DNA of 64,000 nucleotides from the NCBI GenBank assembly GCA_945859605.1, contig OX243812.1, positions 50,808,283 to 50,872,282 of the forward strand, given 5' to 3'. Under the pieces are notes generated by a model, which saw only the letters and a program-made list of their open reading frames with translations, did not search any database and was not told where the DNA came from. The position numbers were made by a program, and so were the translations under genes. Of the stretch, positions 12,804 through 23,060 are shown one piece after another. This DNA comes from Lumbricus rubellus (Eukaryota > Annelida > Clitellata > Crassiclitellata > Lumbricidae). Numbering within the stretch: position 1 is the first letter of the stretch; each line of letters opens with the position of its first letter.

Positions 12804-15800
12804 TGACGATGATGATGATGATGATGATCTGCTCGTAGGCAGGTTCATTGGCCTTACGCCCCTGGGGATGAGATGAGTGAGGTGATTTCCCGTTGCCTTC
12901 CCCACAGACAATGATGGGTAAGCAACTTGCCCAAGGTCGCTCCGCAGGAGCTTGTACTCCTGCGTCCCACACGTGCTAGCCCGAGATAATCTAAATCTCT
13001 GAATGTCAACTCCCAGCCCGGGGCTTGAACCGCAGTCCGTTGTATCCAACAGACGAATGCCGTTCGCGCTTACCGGTGTAGCTAACGAGGCTATCATGTA
13101 TTATACATGCACAATACATGTACATAGGTGTATACATATTACATATAGGATGTAATTATGGGCAATTGAACGTAATTAATTAATTAATGTGTCGATTTGC
13201 AACGTAAAATCGGTGTAATTAATAAACTTTGGAGCTTACCTGAAGCACGTGTGAGAAGGCAAGTCTCGATTCTTCTTCCGCCTCCATTGAGTCGTTGTTA
13301 ATCCACGGAGTCCTGAGATTATCCGGAGGCATTTGGTTAAGTGTGATGTACACATAATCTCCGTTCGTCATTCCCAATTCATGCGCCTTCAGGATAAACT
13401 GACGCTCGAACTCCGCAGATCCGCATAAGACTACAACTGAAGAAGAAACATTATATCAGATTATTGAACATCCATTAAAATTAGCAAATAAGTTTTAATA
13501 TTAAGAGACGCCATACACTTTGAATTGATGAATTCTATTTAAGCCTTGAATGTCAGCCAGGGCCCTACTAACAACAATAATAATCATTATTTACAATCTG
13601 CTGTTTTTGTTGTTTAAAGCCGCTAGGTAGCAGAATTGCTACCTATAACGGCTTTATACTTAATCTTACACTACTTTATACTTAGTCTTATACTACTACT
13701 ACTACTATTAGGCCTACAGTCCGCAGGGGCGCCGTTAGGCGTACGCACGTACGCAAGTGCGTACAGCGCGGAAAGGCTAAAAAAATTTTTTTACAAATTG
13801 TAAATTAAAGAATTAAAGCGTGAAATATTAAAAGCGATGAAATTCTATTGAATCTATTGAAATTTTATAATCTTTAGAATATACGTACGTACTTACTTAC
13901 TTACCTACTTACCTACACTCTAATAGAGAGCCATCTTGGCATTGAGCGTCTTCGGGTATAATTATCTTCGTGTGCGTCCGTTAATATATAAGGTCGTTGG
14001 TGCGTCCCGGCGTAAAGGTTTCAAATTACCCCCTCCTAAACATTACCACCCGGTAACTTGAAACCGGTTTCAGATTACCCCCCGGACACTAGATTTGCAT
14101 CAATCATCGCATTTAGTCAGGGCTGAAAGTGAGCCGGGTCTGTCCGGGTCTGCGACCCGGCATCGATTTTCGAGACCTGCTGTTGCCGGGTCTCAGCCGG
14201 GTCGCAGACAAGGTCGCCAGGTGCCAAAACTAGGTAAAAATGGTAGGATTTTGGATAAGTTTGGGCAGGGTATACGCTTGTAAAAGGCAGGTTATACGGG
14301 GTACATGCTAGGAAATGAGAGTGTATGCGTTTATTCAGGCGTATTTCGAAGCGAATGACTAAAGAAAAGGTCGTCAACTTTTTCGGCAGTGACGTAACTA
14401 GAGATGGGCTTGGGGGGGGGGGGGGGTTTAAGACCCCCCAAATGAAGCTGAAGCCCCCCCCCCCAAATGAATCAAGCCGTTGTATGCTTACGGCTAAATA
14501 GACAACCGCACTCGTCACACTCAGGGCTTAAAGTGTGCCATGGTCATGGACGGCGTCCTGGCACTTATTTTCAAGGCAGGACGCCGTTCTATGACTTATT
14601 TGTCACTGCATGGACGGAGTCTATGCAGTTACGGACGACCGGCCATGACTGCCTAAAAATGGCTCCATTTGAGGTCGACACAGCCAAAAATGCGCTGGTC
14701 GCTGGGGCTCCGCCCCAGACCCCGCTGGGAAGCTTACGGTAAAGACAAAACATTTCTCTTTTACAATTATCAGTTTGATTTTTATTGTTATCCTGGTAGC
14801 TTGCGACACTGAAAAACGACTTATTCTTAAAGTTTTCGCGACTTTTCCGCTCACAAATAGCTGGCAAGCAAGAGCCTAAAAATGGCTCCATTTGAGGTCG
14901 ACACAGCCAAAAATGCGCTGGTCGCTGGGGCTCCGCCCCAGACCCCGCTGGGGGAGCTTACGACGCTCCCCCAGACCCCCTAGTCGGGACGGGCTTCGTG
15001 CCTTCGGCACTCGCAACTTCGCGCCTTCGGCGCCGCCACTGATGACCAATTACAATACAGCGTCTTGGCACTTCTTTTTTACACTTTAAGCACTGCGTAT
15101 ACCCAAAATGGAGCAAAGAGATTAATAATGCTGGTAATACCTCATAATCGCCAGTAGGCATATGCGGTATATACATACATATAATATATATACACTGTGT
15201 CCGGAAAAAAGGGACCCATTTTGTAAATATCAAAATAAATAGTAAATATTCATAGATTTTTACAATTCAAACACCGTTTTTATCCTAACATATTTGTCTA
15301 ACAATTGTGAAAATATAAAAGTTCTAATCCCAATGATGACGTCATAGTGACATCATTTGCAAAAAAATTCAAATTTAAGCGATAAGTGCACAAAATTATC
15401 TCAAATTTCAATATTTTACAGATGTTTTAAGATGTTATTTATCAATAATAAATGTTAGTTCAATTTTATTTTTATATCAGAATTATGTCAGACTGCAATT
15501 TGTGCTCAAAGTGTTCACCTTCGAACCCAACGCAAGCTTCAAAACGGTCGCGCTAATAGCCAACAGCAGCATCGATAACCAGCCTATCAAAAACCTCCCA
15601 GGCATTAACAATTCGCTCACGTTCTTCAATGTCTCTTTTCCTAGTCTTGTACACCATCTCCTGCAATAGTCTTCAAATTTTCTCGGCCAAAGATCATAGG
15701 AGGAATGAAATTCGAAGTCTCCTTAGTCAACAGTTCAATGGTTTAACGAGCTCAGTTAGCTGGAGCGCCATCTTGTTGAAATGTTCATTAATCCTAGTAT

Positions 15801-18439
15801 TCCCGTATATCAGGCACCAATTTTTTTATAGAGCAGACAATTCCTGTTATGAGCTGCATTTGTTTTCACTCCTGGTTCTATTAAATGGATTTCCGTCTTA
15901 CTAAGAATCAATAATATTATACCAACCGAAACCATGCATGACTGGCCGGCTAAATGAACTTTTATGGAAATGACGTCATTGTGACGTCATCATTGTTACT
16001 GGAACTTATATATTTTCACCAATATTAGACAAATATGTCAGGATTAAAATGCTGTTTGAATTGTAAAAATCGGTGAATGTTTACTATTTATTTTCATATT
16101 TACAAAATGGGTCCCTTTTTTTCCGGACACAGTGTATATAAGCTCGTATCGATCGTTGTTCGCTTCATATTATTTTGTGCAAGTTGTGCGTACAGAAAAA
16201 AAATCCTGGCGGCGCCGCTGACAGTCCGCATCATCATCATCATCGTCATCGTCGTCGTCAAAGTTGTTGTACTTATCATCACCATCATTGCGCGAATAAC
16301 TTGTATTCTATTCTATTGTATCAAAACATTATAATAATGTGATACTGTTCAAATAGGTCTGTAATGAAATGCTTAATTAACAACAGCACGCGTGCTTAGT
16401 AAACATGCAAAGCTGGAATATAATTATGTGTTAAACTTTAAGGCGGCGAGTCCACATAATTATCTCTTCATCCTTGAATTTAGAAAGTCAACACGTAAGA
16501 GGAGGAACAATGGTGGATCAATGGAAAACTCGTGTGATGTCGTAATCCCAAATTATCTGATAAGGGCAATGACAGGAAACATATTAATAGTATAACGGAT
16601 ATAATAGATTATAGTAGTGCAATTAGTGCATGGTCCAGGATTCGCCCAGCGCCCTCTAAACAGCCGGGCTAAATCCATATGCTTTCCCTCCTGGGTCGGC
16701 CTCCCCTCACAAAACGTGAGTTTTAGCCCATGCATGTTTTATTCCCTCTTTTTCACTAGACTCAAGCTGCGCTTTCCCCACCCCAACCCCCAACCCACAT
16801 GCATAGAGCTAAGAGCCTCTGAATTCGCCAGCGAATACATAAATAGGCCTACATTTTTTGCATGAAGTAATCGAATACAGTATAATAAACTATAATTTTC
16901 TGACATTGGACATAAATATTATTATCATTGTAAATTATTGTGCAAATGCATGCAATACCATAAAAGTACGATCGTTTTGTTTTCAGTTCAAAATGTCTGT
17001 TCCTCTTGTCATTGCATTTTGTTGTATTTAAGCAATACTCTTTCAGAAAGAAAATAGCTTGTATGCATTGAGCAGCAATAATAATTTGAAAGCAAACGCT
17101 TACTTCTGGCTTTCATCTTGATATCTTTTAGCCAATGAGCCATGACGCTGCTGTTGTCAGCTGAGTCAGCCGTGTTGAACTCCACAGATATCTTTACTCC
17201 GCATGCTGACAAGACTTCTTTCACAGCGTCCGCTGCATACTGGCACTCATTTGATGACATGTACACCAGAGCAGTCAAGTTCCACTGTTTTACAAAAGCA
17301 CATAGGCTAATGGCCTTCAAAATAATATTTAGAACTGCACAACTCCTTCTGTGTTTTTCCGTCATCGATGGTAAATTACTCCCAATCGGAGGACATTGGC
17401 CCTTTAAAAACCATTTTTAACTGCGCAGAAATGATTATTCAATTATTGCACAACTCCATTTAGAACTGCACATTTTGTGTAGAATTGCACGCTATAAAGC
17501 ACCCCCCGAGATAAAGGGACAATGTCTGTACAACAGTGTACACTTTTACGAATTAAGTTGTCATCACAAAGTATTTGAGAGCTTTTGCGTGAGCCATCAT
17601 TATACGATCATTATGATATGATGAGAGCTGCATGTAGGCCTACAGTTGTACACCGGTGTTATATAACTCATCAGAATCTCTGTATGTCTGTTCTGACAGT
17701 TGCTACCGACCCACACGTCAGGTGTTGTTGAACAACAATTGTGATAAATTGTTTTCAACCGAGACAGATTTTTAAATGAACGCCGCTGCTCAATATATAG
17801 GCAGGCACAGCAATTCACACTATGCACTATGATTTTGGTAGCACCATGATAATTTTTAGAGGACCATTGTGGGGTTAAATGCATTTAAGTTGACTGAACT
17901 ATAGTCTTGAATCTTGTTCACGTTTACCCCAGTCTTGAACGTCTTTCGATTTGCATTGGCAGTTAATGAAACGCCTGTATAGGATGAAATATTGATTAAA
18001 ATATTGATTGTCTTGCATGCATTCGTCAGTCGATACCTACAGATTCACAGGACCACACGGCTCAGCGGTTCGAGAGTAGTCTAATAATAATTGTGTGGTA
18101 AATAAGTAAACCTGATAGTAGTTGAAGAGCTTTAGGAGCGAGGTCGACATCCTTTGAAAGGTACTCCACGCTCTCATCAGAGTCAGATAGACTTCTTGAT
18201 TTGCCATCACTCGATCAGGTGAATAGTAAGAGATCCACGTCTTGTTCAGGTAACAGATCAGTTTCCCTCCGTCGATTGCAGCTATATAAACAAGAAGCCT
18301 ATATATAGGGTGCCTATGATATTATAATACAAGGTGTATATATATATATAGGTGCCTACATAATATAGTGCCTATATATAGGGTGCCTAACTGCCTACAT
18401 ATTATAGTTCCTAAAATAGGGTGCCTTGTATATTGGATG

Positions 18440-18519
<80 letters not shown>

Positions 18520-20688
18520 CAGATAGCCAATATGCATAGGGTGCCTATATATATATATGGAGCCTATATTATATGTTGTGACATGGATCGTCTTGGCATG
18601 TTTCAGTCGGTCATGATACCATAATAATATATCCAAATGGTTTAAGATAATGTCTAAAGTGGTTAAAAGGTCAGGACATGACCAGTATGTCCAATCCTCG
18701 TATGCCACTCTTTGTACCACTCTTTGTACCACTCTTTGTACCACTCTTTGTACCACTCTTTGTACCACTCTTTGTACCACTCTTTGTACCACTCTTTGTA
18801 CCACTCTTTGTACCACTCCTTGCACCAATCATTGTGCCAATACTTGTGCCAATCCTTGTACCACTCGTTTCTGATCCTTCTCGGTTTTTTGTGGGGTTGG
18901 GGGTGGGTACCGTCTATGCATATAGGGAAATAGGTGGCATCAGAGAGAGTTTGTTTGCATATATTGCTGTGAATAATATAACAGCAAGTAGCCTACAAAA
19001 CACGTGCGGAGGGATTAAGGACATTATAACTCAGAATAGTAAATTCTATTCAATTGGCAGTAGGTCTACATGTATAGTCAGATTAACATTCATGTCCTGT
19101 CGCTTAGACCCGGCCACGCTCAGATGAATACGACGCCAACCAGATAGATCAGCCAAGAACAGGAACTATCTTAAGCTCGTATCCAAAAAATGAGTCTGCG
19201 TTTGCTAGCAGTCCAGAGCCTCCAAATTATTCAAATTTTTTGGCATGTAGCTTTAAAGAGGTGATAGGGCAAACAAAAAAAGTCGTGTTTTAAATTAAAA
19301 AGGACAACAGGACCGCAGGTGTTCTGCTTAAAGAGTTCTGCATTTAATTATATGCTGTAAGCATATTATTATCATATTAAATCGATGTGGAGTGCCTTAC
19401 CAGCCGAGCAAGGCAGACCAAAGAATGCCTCGACCTTGGAATTGGCCAGAAGGTCGTAGACCATTCCGAGAGCAGTTTTCCCATTGCAGCCGTCGTCCCT
19501 GTAGATGAGTCTGCAACGACAGCATAACAAACCTAACGATTACAACGCCTTGATGCAATGTGAAACAGCTTGCATCGATGTGGTGTAATGTAATGCTTAT
19601 AGTCTCAAGCCGTTCTCGACAAAAGTAGAGCCATTGCCGATTAGTATTAAAATTTTCATTGAGAAGGACACAATCATGGAGTAGGGTTTTTTGCATAGTG
19701 TGCCTTCATTGTTCTAAACTAATGTATAAATTACAGCCTACAGCAGACGTTATTATATAGGCCTATAGGCCTATACATATACATGTAAGTGTCATTAGCC
19801 ATTTGACATCTGTATTGTTAGTTAGCCTTAGCGCTGCTATATGCCCAAAGTAGGTTATCACAAATTATATACATATGGATAACCTGCTTGCAAAAACCTT
19901 AAATTTAGCAGTATTACTAAAGAATAATAGGCCTATAATAAAATATACAACACTTCAAAAACTAAGAGTACAGACTATAGGCTATGCTCCACCGTATCTT
20001 CGAGAACTCTGTTGTTCCACCTTGGGAGTTCAGCGTCGATCCACCCTTCGATCGGCGAACCAAATTGAGCTTCTGGTTCCCCGCTCGCGGACTGCTATGC
20101 GACAGCGTCGTTCATTCTCTGTTGCTGGCCCTACAACCTGGAATGGTCTTCTTGTTACATTGAGCTTAATTCCCAGAGTTCAATCCGCTCTGTTCCTTAA
20201 GAACTTAAAAACTGTTTCATTTAGCCGTGGTTGGGTCGGGAGCGCTTCTGAGTAGCATACCTTGAAGAAGAGCTATATAAAGTTCCGAAATAAAAAAATA
20301 TGCTAATAATAGCAACAATGACGATTTATATGGCGCCGTAACACAGCAATAAGGGAAATAATGTATACAGCTTTTTTGTATCCTGCTCTTTCTAACTTCA
20401 ACGATTGCGTGTTTGAGTTCCCTGCAACAGATCTACAGAGGTCCAATCATAATCGTAATCTCAGCTTATTCACGGGCCCGGCGCTATTTTATACATAATA
20501 GCTTACTTGATTTCTGTTCCGTTGAGAATTCCGTTTCTTTGAGCATCTTCAATGGCCATTGTGGCAGCGGCCGCTGTTCTCTCGAATCCCATTTCCCCCT
20601 CGAAGGGTTGCAGCAGACCAACGAGAAGCACTTCCGGTCGAGGGCAATCGGCTTGCACAGCAGTAAGAATGACGCAGACAAACGTCAT
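1605..20688 (-). CDS. Receptor guanylyl cyclase gene 2 (extracellular part; 3' end outside the window)
   Basis: Tandem paralogue of gene 1. Exons (minus strand): 20688-20517 (signal peptide), 19510-19401, 18281-18112, 17284-17104, 13436-13240, probably 4877-4761, 2159-2005, 1698-1605. Together they cover an ANF-receptor ligand-binding domain and the Cys juxtamembrane motif. Phases join from the first to the fifth exon and from 2159 to 1605. Joining to 2159 needs one more exon ending in phase 1, which I could not find among the repeats. Transmembrane and cyclase exons would lie left of the window. Like gene 1, it is inferred to be a peptide-receptor cyclase; the ligand is unknown. Confidence 0.85.
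2005..2159 (-). CDS. GC gene 2 exon: end of ligand-binding domain
   Basis: 155 bp. It codes ITGEVVLDYNSDRIMDYDVW and ends CTEWL. Same length, phases and splice pattern as 57048-57202, with clearly similar protein. Confidence 0.9.
2332..2386 (-). repeat. Dispersed LINE/SINE 3' tail, inverted
   Basis: Reads ATTTATATGGCGCCTAATCAG followed by GAGGCGCTCTCGAC, the inverse of the shared tail, next to a CATTCATTCATT end. Confidence 0.65.
2555..2672. repeat. (CCA)n microsatellite
   Basis: About 115 bases of nearly pure CCA, continuing into CTA units on both sides. Confidence 0.97.
3842..4752. repeat. GA/CAGAGA-rich microsatellite tract
   Basis: Long (GA)n blocks at about 3930-4205 and 4380-4700, with GACA variants. 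They sit in a gene 2 intron. All open frames within are simple-repeat artefacts. Confidence 0.95.
4761..4877 (-). CDS. Probable GC gene 2 exon 6
   Basis: 117 bp, phase 0 to 0. It codes ILPAFQIDDARMSKFL and IPEKMAQPPWNYSG. The F-x-x-x-(V/I)-x-x-K/R-M-x-x-P-P-(W/F)-N-Y pattern fits receptor-cyclase ligand-binding domains. The donor would be GC (GCAAGT), a known minor class. It is surrounded by GA repeats. Confidence 0.5.
4900..6190. other. Intronic DNA of gene 2, no feature seen
   Basis: Mixed sequence without recognisable exons, inverted repeats or long repeats. Open frames are short and unsupported. Confidence 0.5.
6205..6440. repeat. (GAT)n microsatellite
   Basis: Imperfect GAT/GTT units over about 235 bases, purest at 6270-6352. 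Confidence 0.96.
6640..6700 (+). repeat. Dispersed 3' tail copy with (TGAA) end
   Basis: TTTGAAGAGGTGCTATATAAATAC...AATGAATGAATA, a tail-only copy of the LINE/SINE end. Confidence 0.6.
6775..6833. repeat. (CCCTTCCTCCCT)n tract
   Basis: Pyrimidine-only tandem repeat on the plus strand, about 58 bases. Confidence 0.93.
6842..8080. mobile_element. Mariner-like inverted-repeat element (defective) 2
   Basis: Ends TACCGGGTGGCCCATAAAAA and its near inverse, in TA-rich flanks. Inverted arms extend about 200 bases (6842-7050 with 7875-8080). The minus strand at about 7470-7700 codes a Tc1/mariner transposase fragment (FQQDSASSHR, WPPNSPDLNPL), with the second catalytic Asp region intact but the protein broken. 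Confidence 0.87.
8225..8380. repeat. (TCTG/TCTC)n microsatellite
   Basis: Pyrimidine-rich CTCTGT repeats. Open frames here are repeat artefacts. Confidence 0.9.
9290..9362. repeat. (CAGA/CAGG)n tract
   Basis: About nine imperfect GACAGGCA units. Confidence 0.9.
9785..11646. mobile_element. Middle element of the nest (hAT-type MITE-like ends)
   Basis: Inverted ends CAGGGCCCCCAGAAATT and AATTTCTGGGGGGCCT, with GCGCAA-rich subterminal sequence on both sides (TTGCGC / GCGCAAATTT). Flanking octamers ACAATTAC and AAATTACG only partly match, so the class is tentative. Confidence 0.6.
10205..11205. mobile_element. Inner mariner-like element of the nest
   Basis: Ends TACACTGTGCCCCATAAAAA and its inverse, with about 230-base arms. 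The minus strand (about 10549-10749) has a transposase C-terminal fragment (NPVDYKMWSVMQDR, TTIHDINDLKQRLLEV), related to the fragment at 1.1 kb. Confidence 0.85.
11924..12348. mobile_element. hAT-type MITE with 8-bp duplication
   Basis: Left end TAGTGGCGTAACAATA, right end TGCTATGCCACTG. CCTATGCT flanks both sides exactly (11916-11923 and 12349-12356). No coding capacity. Confidence 0.85.
12474..12712 (+). repeat. tRNA-derived SINE, copy A
   Basis: Head with A box (TGGTGTAGTGG) and B box (GGTTCGAATCC), a body shared with copy B at 29.7 kb (CAAGTCCTTCACTCACAATT), and the GGGAGCGCC...CTATAACAAGTGCAC tail. It runs into a GAT microsatellite. Confidence 0.88.
12709..12828. repeat. (GAT)n(GAC)n(GAT)n microsatellite between two SINE tails
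   Basis: GAT units flank a pure GAC core of about 60 bases. The two SINEs on either side point their tails into it. Confidence 0.95.
12830..13096 (-). repeat. tRNA-derived SINE, second family
   Basis: On the minus strand from 13096: A-box-like TAGCTACACCGGTAAG, B box GCGGTTCAAGCCC, a body of about 180 bases and an ATC-rich tail. The head differs from that of copy A. Confidence 0.78.
13240..13436 (-). CDS. GC gene 2 exon 5
   Basis: 197 bp, phase 1 to 0. It codes IVVLCGSAEFERQFILKAHE, then YVYITLNQMPPDNLRTPW and ends FSHVLQ. The TTCTTCTTCAG acceptor is strong. Confidence 0.88.
14022..15185. repeat. Dispersed ~1-kb composite repeat (copy 1)
   Basis: Includes CAGGGCTTAAAGTG (14522), GGACG-rich palindromes, two copies of a GGCTCCATTTGAGGTCGACA block and a GC-rich GGCTCCGCCCCAGACCCCGC segment, ending near CACTTTAAGCACTG (about 15090). 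Most of it recurs inverted at 62.39-63.48 kb. Confidence 0.8.
15191..16136. mobile_element. Mariner-like inverted-repeat element (defective) 3
   Basis: Ends TACACTGTGTCCGGAAAAAA and its inverse. Arms are about 170 bases. A decayed transposase C-terminus lies on the minus strand near 15500-15640 (NAWEVFDRLVIDAAV pattern). Confidence 0.83.
17104..17284 (-). CDS. GC gene 2 exon 4
   Basis: 181 bp, phase 0 to 1. It codes WNLTALVYMSSNECQYAADA and ends WLKDIKMKAR. Typical W-(x)-(x)-(x)-A-x-(V/I)-Y start of the second lobe. Confidence 0.85.
18112..18281 (-). CDS. GC gene 2 exon 3
   Basis: 170 bp, phase 1 to 0. It codes AIDGGKLICYLNKTWISYYS and a helix ending LLKLFNYYQ. Fits the region after the GLPCS loop. 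Confidence 0.82.
18435..18520. repeat. (CT)n(AT)n microsatellite
   Basis: About 56 bases of CT followed by TA units. Confidence 0.97.
18706..18866. repeat. 12-bp tandem repeat (CCACTCTTTGTA)n
   Basis: Nine near-perfect units then four diverged ones (CTTGCACCAATCATTGTGCC). The period of 12 gives open frames coding YHSL repeats, which are not evidence for a gene. Confidence 0.95.
19401..19510 (-). CDS. GC gene 2 exon 2
   Basis: 110 bp. It codes LIYRDDGCNGKTALGMVYDL, then VEAFFGLPCSA, the Y-x-D-(S/D)-x-C and (I/F)GLPCS pattern of ligand-binding domains. Confidence 0.87.
19875..20292 (+). mobile_element. 5'-truncated LINE 3' end (reverse transcriptase C-terminus)
   Basis: The frame 19875-20255 codes the C-terminal end of a CR1/L2/RTE-type LINE protein: GYAPPYLRELC, RRSTLRSANQIELLVPRSRT, RSFSVAGPTTWNGL, then a hydrophobic end. 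The 3' tail (GGGAGCGCTTCTGAGTAG...GCTATATAAAGTTC) and an A run follow. The same tail closes the SINE family in this window. Confidence 0.82.
20517..20688 (-). CDS. GC gene 2 exon 1: signal peptide and ligand-binding start
   Basis: ATG at 20688 codes a short hydrophobic signal (MTFVCVILTAVQA), then a PEVLLVGLLQPFEGEMGFER segment typical of ANF-receptor starts. The frame stays open upstream through an 18-bp repeat, so an earlier ATG is possible. Donor GTAAGC. Confidence 0.8.
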
Positions 20689-20699
20689 AGCTGACGTAA

Positions 20700-20770
20700 T
20701 CGGTCTCTGCGTTGTTGTCACCATTTTCTGCGTTGTTGTCATAATTTTCTGCGTTGTTGTCATCATTTTC
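20700..20770. repeat. 18-bp tandem repeat upstream of GC gene 2 start
   Basis: TTCTGCGTTGTTGTCAYMAT-like units, three or four copies. They extend the open frame upstream of the proposed ATG. Confidence 0.85.
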
Positions 20771-20779
20771 GTCATCACC

Positions 20780-21344
20780 ATGTTGTGAATAAAATACTCG
20801 GGTGCGAGTGTTTTTATTCAAAGGTGAACACGAATAGAAATTTCACTAGGGATTCTTTCGCAGATTTCGTAAAAACATAGTCGACTATTTATATGAAAAT
20901 TTAGTCGAGTGTACCTATATGAACCATATTGACGCGGTCTTGCCATCACCATCATTTTCAATGTTGAATTTCGAACGATAAGCTTGCAATGTCATGCATC
21001 TACCTAGAAAATCAATTCTGCTCATGTCTCCATATCCGAGTAGGCCTGCATGTGCTTGCCAGCTATTATATACATATTATTCTTCGTACATGCATGGGCT
21101 AACTGTATGCACAGAAAAACTGATGCGGTCTCTGCGTACATGTATATGCCCATATGCATAGTGCCTCTGCGCCATGCTGTGACGTGCATTCTACATTTTC
21201 TGATTGCATTCGCACACGCTTGCTTGCGCACAGTATAACTATTCTCCCCTCTCATCTCCAACTCGACGCTGTGTGCATGCAGGACATTGCAGGTATACAT
21301 GTAAATAAGCTTAACGCATTTGGGCCTAAAATAGCTTATGCTGT

Positions 21345-21401
<57 letters not shown>

Positions 21402-22298
21402 TTGTGACATGTGACTCGTCTTTGATGGTTTCAGAAGTCATGATACAATTATACATGAGACCTGTAGGCCCTGTAGCCTACACGTTAGGGTGGTTGCATC
21501 TCCAATAGAAAATTTTCAACTTGAGATGTCATATTTCTCCAACCCGCCATTCCATGCCACTTGATCTAAAACTTATGTATCCAAAAAATTATGAGGATAG
21601 AAGAATATTTAGGACTTGCACAACGTCCTTGAAGTTTAGGATTCTACAAATAATTGTCGTAATTTCGAGTATAAGTAGATCTATTATTTACTTCAGATTT
21701 TTGGAATTATGGCTTTTAAACAGAAATACGGGATGATTATTACTTAGGCACAGCTGAGAAGTAAATTATACAGTGTTCTTGTCATCAGTGATTGCTAATT
21801 ATCTATTTTTATGAGCATTTTAGCGGTAATTGACAAGTGAGGGAATTCCTATGAACGATGATACATCCACTGTTATGATCTTTTGCTAGCGACAATCTAA
21901 GTCATCAATGCACTACAGTACAAACTATGCCTACACATAGTCTTACAGTTATGTATACTTTAGGCCTATTTTATATTATGCTGAATTGTGTCGCATTACA
22001 TAAAACAATTATGTATTATATAGTTGCAAAGGGTCCATGTAAGCTGTTTGTGTTCCAAACGACGCTATCCTTGCTCTCATTTCCTGTTCAGCCTGTTGTT
22101 CAAACATGTTTTTTATCTTTACCACTTGAACATGCTGTGCTTGTTCATTGTTTAACTTGGTTCAAACAACGCCGTGCAAAATTATTATTAACATAATAAT
22201 TATACAGCATTAATGGTAAATTCTCAGAGTGCTGTTCCAGAGTGCTGTTCCATCATCATAAATGTGAAAACCTGACCTCAGGGACAGTATCACTCAGA
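20780..22298. other. DNA between gene 2 start and a hAT element
   Basis: Contains a (TA)n run at about 21345-21400 and no recognisable exon or element. The gene 2 promoter should lie near 20.7-20.9 kb. Confidence 0.5.
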
Positions 22299-22529
22299 CT
22301 ACTGAGCAGTGGCGTAACAACTGAGCCGGGGGCCCGTGGACATTCTCAGCTTGGGGGCCCTATCCATAAACGGAACTAAACAGTAAAAACAATTAGCCAT
22401 TTAAAAACAAAAGCGTAATTATTATCTGAAGCAATTTTGGCAGCGCAATAGTGAAGGCCTACTAGTGAGTTTTCGTAAAGTTTCGCTTTATGAATGTCAG
22501 TAGGATTTCAGATATAAAAATACCTTAAT

Positions 22530-22765
22530 TCAGCTTCCATTTCTTAAGCGTTTTTTCATCAATCCAGCTTCTATTTTAGATCTAAAATTTGTACTTTCAT
22601 CCAGCTTATATTTCTCATGAGTTATTTTCGTCAATCCAGGTTCTATATATTTCACCTGTAAGAGAACCTTCGTCCAGCTTCCATTTCCCTTGCGTTTTTT
22701 CATCAATCCAGCCTCCATTTAATATGTAAAAAAAACTTTCATCCAGCTTCCATTTCTCAAGCGCT
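22530..22765. repeat. Irregular ~74-bp tandem repeat inside the hAT element
   Basis: Three units with CATCCAGCTTCCATTTCTC and TTTTTTCATCAATCCAGC. They replace the sequence between transposase remnant and left end. Confidence 0.75.
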
Positions 22766-22772
22766 GGACCAG

Positions 22773-23060
22773 TTAGACGAGTTGTCTGTAGACCAGTTGT
22801 TGTCGTGACATCCATGCAAAGATCCATACACACCAATCTTGCTCCGTGAATATGGCTATTCTAGCCTTACTGTTGGCAAAAGCGTCTACCAGGTCATCAA
22901 TATTCAATTGTTTTGCACTTTCGTTTTCGATTGCAAAGAGAGAAAGACTCTCAAGCCTGTCCTGTGAAATAGTTGACCTAAGATAAGTCTTTATTATTTT
23001 CAATTTTGAGAAGGAGCGCTCTGCACTGGCAACAGTGACTGGAAGGGTGACAAGGAGCAC
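22773..23060 (-). pseudogene. hAT transposase C-terminal fragment
   Basis: Codes the hAT dimerisation domain: a VTVASAERSFSKLKIIKTYL segment, then RLESLSLFAIEN. The N-terminal zinc finger and catalytic core are missing. It lies within the hAT element. Confidence 0.88.

Noticed and set aside
12579..13097. Open frames with poly-Asp or poly-Ser runs
   Set aside because: Product of the GAT/GAC tract between two SINEs.
14117..14518. 133-aa minus-strand frame
   Set aside because: Low-complexity Pro/Ser/Gly from poly-G/C and repeat sequence; no domain.
18650..19127. Frames with YHSL or VPLF repeats, and possible CRISPR-like array
   Set aside because: A continuous 12-bp tandem repeat without spacers in an animal genome; not CRISPR and not coding.
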